Shown here piece after piece: positions 8,301 through 10,747 of a stretch of 10,747 nucleotides of DNA. Both the position numbers and the translations under genes were made by a program. The stretch is from NCBI GenBank assembly GCA_004293295.1, contig RDYC01000235.1, forward strand, positions 1 to 10,747, read 5' to 3'. The stretch is from Bacteroidota bacterium. GTDB taxonomy: Bacteria > Bacteroidota > Bacteroidia > UKL13-3. Position 1 is the stretch's first letter. The number at the start of each line of letters is the position of its first letter. The notes under the pieces are model-generated. The model saw only the letters and a list, made by a program, of their open reading frames with translations. It was not told the origin of the DNA and searched no databases.

Positions 8301-10747
8301 AAAACATCATTTATTGGTGGGGGTGGCTTTAACATAAACAGCAGCACTACTAATCCTCAGTTTGCTTCAGATACGTTGCTTATTCCTAGCAATGCCTGTA
8401 TAAATGGAGATACTGCTGTATTTTCATTTGTACCTTCGGATATCAACAATGTAGCCAGGGCCACAATTCCTGATATAGGCGCACATGAAATCCCTTTGTT
8501 GGCAAATGATGCAGGGCCTTTAAGTATTGTGCAACCAGCTTATCCAGTTACTGCGGGATTACAAGATGTTATCGTGAAGTTTACCAATCTTGGTGGCAGT
8601 CTGTTATCTACATTAAATGTGGCTTATCAAGTTGTTGGTAATTTGCCTATAACATCTTTGTGGTCAGGTTCATTGGCACCATGCGGTGTGGATTCGTTTA
8701 TATTTACCGGGGCAAATCAGTTAAACATTACTCCAAATGTACCGTTTGATTTAAAGGCATATACTTCTATGCCAAACTCCATGCTTGACTCTAATGCAAT
8801 CAATGATACACTGTTGAGAAAGATAGCTACCCCAATGCGTGGAGATTATATTATTGGCAGTGCTCCATCTGATTACTTAACATTGAATGATGCCAGAAAT
8901 GCGCTTGAGTTTAGAGGTGTTGACAGTGCTGTGACCTTTAAAATTAAAGCAGGTATTTACAACGAGCAGGTTCAGTTTACGGAAGTTCTAGGTGCATCTG
9001 CTTCCAATACCATAACCTTTACCTCATTGGATGATAACGCAGATTCTGTAAGTATCAGGTTTAATGCCTCATCAACGGCCAATTACATTGTTAGAATTTT
9101 TGGTGCCAACTACTTCAATTTTCACAAGCTGAGTTTTCAAGCCCTAAACACCACCTTCGCCAGGGTGTTTGAGTTTATGTCTTCATCAAAAAACGTACGC
9201 ATAACCAACAATAAATTTGTTGCACCTACCACTACCAGTACAAGTAATTTGAGTTCTATTATTAGTGCTGCTAACATCAATGTAAATGAAGTGTTGGTAC
9301 GGAACAACACATTTACAGGAGGCGCATATGCCCTATATTTCTTTGGTACATCTACCACTGTGTTAAGCAATAATATTGCAGTTGATTCAAATACATTCAC
9401 CAACCAATATACTTATGGTACTTACATGTATTACACCAGTAACTTAAAATTTAGGAACAATACCATTAACAGTGTTACTGCCGGAACGTATGTTGGGTTA
9501 TTATGTTACTACGGAGATAGCGCCCTTGAAATAACCGGTAATCGCATCCGAATTACTGGTACAACAGCAGGTGCAGGTATCAGGACTTATTACTGCGATG
9601 GTTTTGGTTTGCTGAGGGGGTTGATTGCCAACAATACTATTTGGGTAAGTTTTGCCTCAACCACCACCGCAAGCTATGGGCTTGAAGACAGGTTTTCAAG
9701 CAATTTGCAAATTTACCACAATACGGTTGCCTCTACTGCTCCTTTTGCAACCAGCTACGCGGCATATTTTTATTACAGTTCTACATTATATCAAGGCAAT
9801 ATCATTGCCAACAATATATTTGCCCATAATGGTGCTGGTTATGCTGTGTATCATTACAATCCATTGTTTTCAAATAGTGATAACAATTTGTTGTTTACCA
9901 ATGGTACCTTGTTAGCTCAAAAAGGAACACCCGCTGCCACTTATACAAACATCGCTGCTGCTAAGGCCGGGCTTGGTAACGGTTATGAATTGAACTCTAT
10001 ACAAGCTCGACCAGGCTTTACCTCTAATACCAATATTACACCTAATATAAATGATAGCAATTTATGGGTTACCAATGGACGTGGTAAGTTTCTTATTAAT
10101 CAACCGCTAACCGATGTTAATGGTAATCCTCGCTCAAATGCCGTAACTACGGGTGCTCCAGATTTGGGTGCAGTTGAAGTAACTCCGGTATCGCAACCGG
10201 TACTTTGTTTGGCAACACCTGCTTTGCCGGTGGCCGGAGGTACACAAGTGTTTACTTTGGGTTCAGATACGGTTTGTACCATTACGTATGATGCTTTTGC
10301 AACGGCTCCTGCAACGGTAACCGTTCGCCAATACACAGGCACCATTGCTCCTAATGTAGGTGTTACTCAAAATGCCACTTCGTTTTATTTACATGTGGAG
10401 GCTCCTCCGGGCTTTTACAGCTATACCATGAATATGTATTACAAGAATGAGTGGATTGGTACAAATCCAAGTGAAGCTAATTTAAGAATGGTTAAAACCA
10501 ATTCTTTAAATCAATGGGTTTGGTATACCGGTTTTGCTAGTACAGTTGATACCAATAGGAATATTATTACCTGCCCTAACTTAAATGAGTTTTCGTTTTT
10601 TACAGGCACTGATGATTTAGCACCATTACCGGTTAACTTGTTGTCGTTCTTCGGAAGCATACGAAATAACGATGCACTGCTAAGGTGGCAAACAGCCAGC
10701 GAAAGAAACAGCGCAGCATTTGTGTTGGAACGCAGTTTTAATACGAC
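5343..10747 (+). CDS. Giant secreted triple beta-helix surface protein, probable T9SS cargo, partial (no stop in window)
   Basis: The frame is open to the window edge, giving more than 1801 residues. Residues 1-24 are a signal peptide (core LVLTLLMLLGVSS). Three right-handed parallel beta-helix modules follow at about 28-486, 601-1049 and 1167-1612. Each opens with a G-T/N/D-Y-x-I-x motif and a GxFxEQV-like strand and closes with MGAIE, DIGAHE or DLGAVE. Two CARDB/Ig-like linkers (about 491-593 and 1055-1159) separate them. A Cys-containing beta-rich domain starts at about 1620, and PLPVNLLSFFG (1761 on) with LRWQTASE is the stretch that commonly precedes a T9SS type A sorting domain in Bacteroidota. 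Composition is rich in Asn, Ser, Thr and Tyr, as in exported repeat proteins. Such proteins are usually adhesins or polysaccharide-active; no catalytic motif is recognisable, so the role is unknown. It lies 66 bases after the ASST-like gene on the same strand. Frame continuity was checked at several points along its length. Confidence 0.85.
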   Translation, partial: MKNNYLNYLVLTLLMLLGVSSTATQLSGTYTINPLLPASTTNFQNISSAVTYLTAATTRSDGGPANAAPFGVSGPVVFDVSNGTFTEQVNIPAITGSSTTNTIVFDGAGQGITVLTFSSTNTSLRHTLRLNLASNVTFRDMTIRATGTVGWVVHIMGLNSNNNKIKNCLIEVTGTGATSTSTSYAGVVVNNSATSATTGTRIDGTEIDSNTINAGYYGVIAAGAASNLHVGTKIRNNNMNNQYYYGVYGNYQNGSEISNNNIVVRSTTTFTMGIYLLNSTCTGLNRHIIANNRIPRFGQYAIYITSSNNLAGNKGLIFNNLLGGNAMYEFGRTLGLASSSQWSISFNTANFKGIANSNQYGAFYVSAGSGITVLNNVFAVTQNTPGLPMYATSTASFDTMNYNTFYRSDTSNNQLLYLGANYNSGNFRGVNGFNTNSSVDNPQFTNDTNLTIGNSCLRGVSYFSTTTDYFGTTRSLTSPSMGAIESVPLSNNLQVVGLSFGVSPLVPGFTDLKVLMKNAGGNAVNNFNLAYTHNGGLPNTTFWSGTLNACDTVTVTFSGFQQINIGNSNSIVVYSDGPNSLVDSDKNNDTLKANAFLPLSGNYNIGGLTPDFTSLSQAIASATSAGLVGAVTFTVQPGTYIDQVLIETPIPGLDSLKTLTIQGTHRDSSIILHNNTFTQRPVFRIGVSYVTIRDLTIRSTNTSNAWGVHISKTGLKNIAVKNCHIFIDNPNASTGSDVYAGVVMSGSNTSLYYYDVYTLTDIDIDSNRFTNGYVGVYHYSYYYSYYSSVTPSKNVNVRNNIVSNQYNYGIAITFVDGLNISGNRITMNSANTNSYGLYSYYNIATQDRRNIINNNSIKNAGSYGVYCYNTSNPSGYRGSFINNEIAGGFKATNPYPVYFLTVSNMNIYHNSVLHDVVTTSATAAAFYFSSGSGNILKNNHFVVTKPLSTAAPIYITPASAFTQINYNNLYKDVSSGNYAYIGSWYTKTSFIGGGGFNINSSTTNPQFASDTLLIPSNACINGDTAVFSFVPSDINNVARATIPDIGAHEIPLLANDAGPLSIVQPAYPVTAGLQDVIVKFTNLGGSLLSTLNVAYQVVGNLPITSLWSGSLAPCGVDSFIFTGANQLNITPNVPFDLKAYTSMPNSMLDSNAINDTLLRKIATPMRGDYIIGSAPSDYLTLNDARNALEFRGVDSAVTFKIKAGIYNEQVQFTEVLGASASNTITFTSLDDNADSVSIRFNASSTANYIVRIFGANYFNFHKLSFQALNTTFARVFEFMSSSKNVRITNNKFVAPTTTSTSNLSSIISAANINVNEVLVRNNTFTGGAYALYFFGTSTTVLSNNIAVDSNTFTNQYTYGTYMYYTSNLKFRNNTINSVTAGTYVGLLCYYGDSALEITGNRIRITGTTAGAGIRTYYCDGFGLLRGLIANNTIWVSFASTTTASYGLEDRFSSNLQIYHNTVASTAPFATSYAAYFYYSSTLYQGNIIANNIFAHNGAGYAVYHYNPLFSNSDNNLLFTNGTLLAQKGTPAATYTNIAAAKAGLGNGYELNSIQARPGFTSNTNITPNINDSNLWVTNGRGKFLINQPLTDVNGNPRSNAVTTGAPDLGAVEVTPVSQPVLCLATPALPVAGGTQVFTLGSDTVCTITYDAFATAPATVTVRQYTGTIAPNVGVTQNATSFYLHVEAPPGFYSYTMNMYYKNEWIGTNPSEANLRMVKTNSLNQWVWYTGFASTVDTNRNIITCPNLNEFSFFTGTDDLAPLPVNLLSFFGSIRNNDALLRWQTASERNSAAFVLERSFNT
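5424..6800 (+). repeat. Beta-helix module 1 (about 459 residues)
   Basis: It opens with GTYTINP, continues with TNFQNISSAVTYL, GPVVFDVSNGTFTEQVNIP and TNTIVFDG, then runs through Asn-rich rungs (for example KIRNNNMNNQYYYGVYG) and ends with SMGAIES. The opening block is common in large Bacteroidota beta-helix proteins. The same landmarks recur at 7143 and 8841. Confidence 0.75.
6813..7121 (+). repeat. CARDB/Ig-like linker domain 1
   Basis: About 103 residues follow helix module 1. Shared landmarks with the second linker are an NxGG turn, NLAY...GGLPNTTFWSGTL and PNSLVDSDKNNDTL. The pattern recalls CARDB-type beta-sandwich domains, which act as spacers or carbohydrate-binding units in surface proteins. 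Assignment to CARDB is by resemblance only. Confidence 0.6.
7143..8489 (+). repeat. Beta-helix module 2 (about 449 residues)
   Basis: It opens with GNYNIGG, then FTSLSQAIASA, GAVTFTVQPGTYIDQVLI and LTIQGTH, and closes with IPDIGAHE. It starts 573 residues after module 1. It contains the Tyr-rich segment at 7671-7700 and an NQYNYG rung at 7752-7769 that matches rungs in the other modules. Confidence 0.75.
8505..8819 (+). repeat. CARDB/Ig-like linker domain 2
   Basis: About 105 residues. It is clearly related to the first linker: TNLGG, NVAY...GNLPITSLWSGSLAPC and PNSMLDSNAINDTL align with the corresponding stretches there. The pair shows that the duplicated unit is helix plus linker, not helix alone. 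Confidence 0.6.
8841..10178 (+). repeat. Beta-helix module 3 (about 446 residues)
   Basis: It opens with GDYIIGS, then YLTLNDARNALEF, AVTFKIKAGIYNEQVQF and NTITFTSLD, and closes with APDLGAVE. It starts 566 residues after module 2. An NQYTYG rung lies at 9402-9419. It is followed by a different domain instead of a third CARDB-like linker. Confidence 0.75.
10200..10747 (+). other. C-terminal beta-rich domain and T9SS-proximal region of the giant protein
   Basis: From residue about 1620 the protein leaves the helix pattern, with a compact region containing two early cysteines and YLHVEAPPGFYSYTMNMYY. Then comes PLPVNLLSFFG, followed by LRWQTASERNSAAFVLERSF. In Bacteroidota this last pattern usually marks an FnIII-like domain directly upstream of a T9SS type A sorting domain. 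The sorting domain itself would be outside the window, so secretion by T9SS is an inference. Confidence 0.6.

Noticed and set aside
9652..9915. Plus-strand open frame of 87 codons
   Set aside because: It lies in another frame inside beta-helix module 3, whose own frame continues unbroken through it.
5343..10747. Beta-helix protein as a pectate lyase or other named polysaccharide lyase
   Set aside because: The fold pattern fits, but no catalytic or calcium-binding signature could be recognised, so no enzyme name is given.

Overview
The window looks like a piece of a Bacteroidota chromosome, at roughly 40% G+C by impression. Three things point there. A membrane-anchored M23 peptidase gene is divergent from alaS, a pairing I know from this phylum. 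There are TTG-N19-TAnnTTTG style promoter elements and no Shine-Dalgarno sequences. A very long secreted beta-helix protein ends in the type of region that precedes a type IX secretion (T9SS) sorting domain. No RNA gene, insertion sequence or CRISPR array was seen.

Layout: 1-613 (minus) is the N-terminal two thirds of a LytM/M23 endopeptidase, cut by the window edge. 614-731 is a short divergent control region with a good minus-strand promoter and a weaker overlapping plus-strand one. 732-3605 (plus) is alaS, a complete alanyl-tRNA synthetase carrying an unusual AT-rich insert of about 87 residues. 3609-5276 (plus) is a secreted arylsulfotransferase-like beta-propeller protein, starting one codon after the alaS stop and in the same frame. 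5343 to the right edge (plus) is an open frame of more than 1801 codons. It encodes a signal peptide, three beta-helix modules of about 450 residues, two related CARDB/Ig-like linkers, and a C-terminal region that leads into a probable sorting domain outside the window.

How they may work together: the M23 protein is expected to act on peptidoglycan from the inner membrane, and alaS charges tRNA-Ala. The two downstream plus-strand genes encode exported proteins and could be co-transcribed with alaS, since no terminator is visible between them, but no shared pathway can be read from the sequence. The strongest unusual signal is the alaS insert. It lies between the two residues that in E. coli AlaRS read the G3:U70 pair of tRNA-Ala, and its base composition (about 26% G+C by hand count) differs sharply from the rest of the gene. 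No new multi-gene system is evident.
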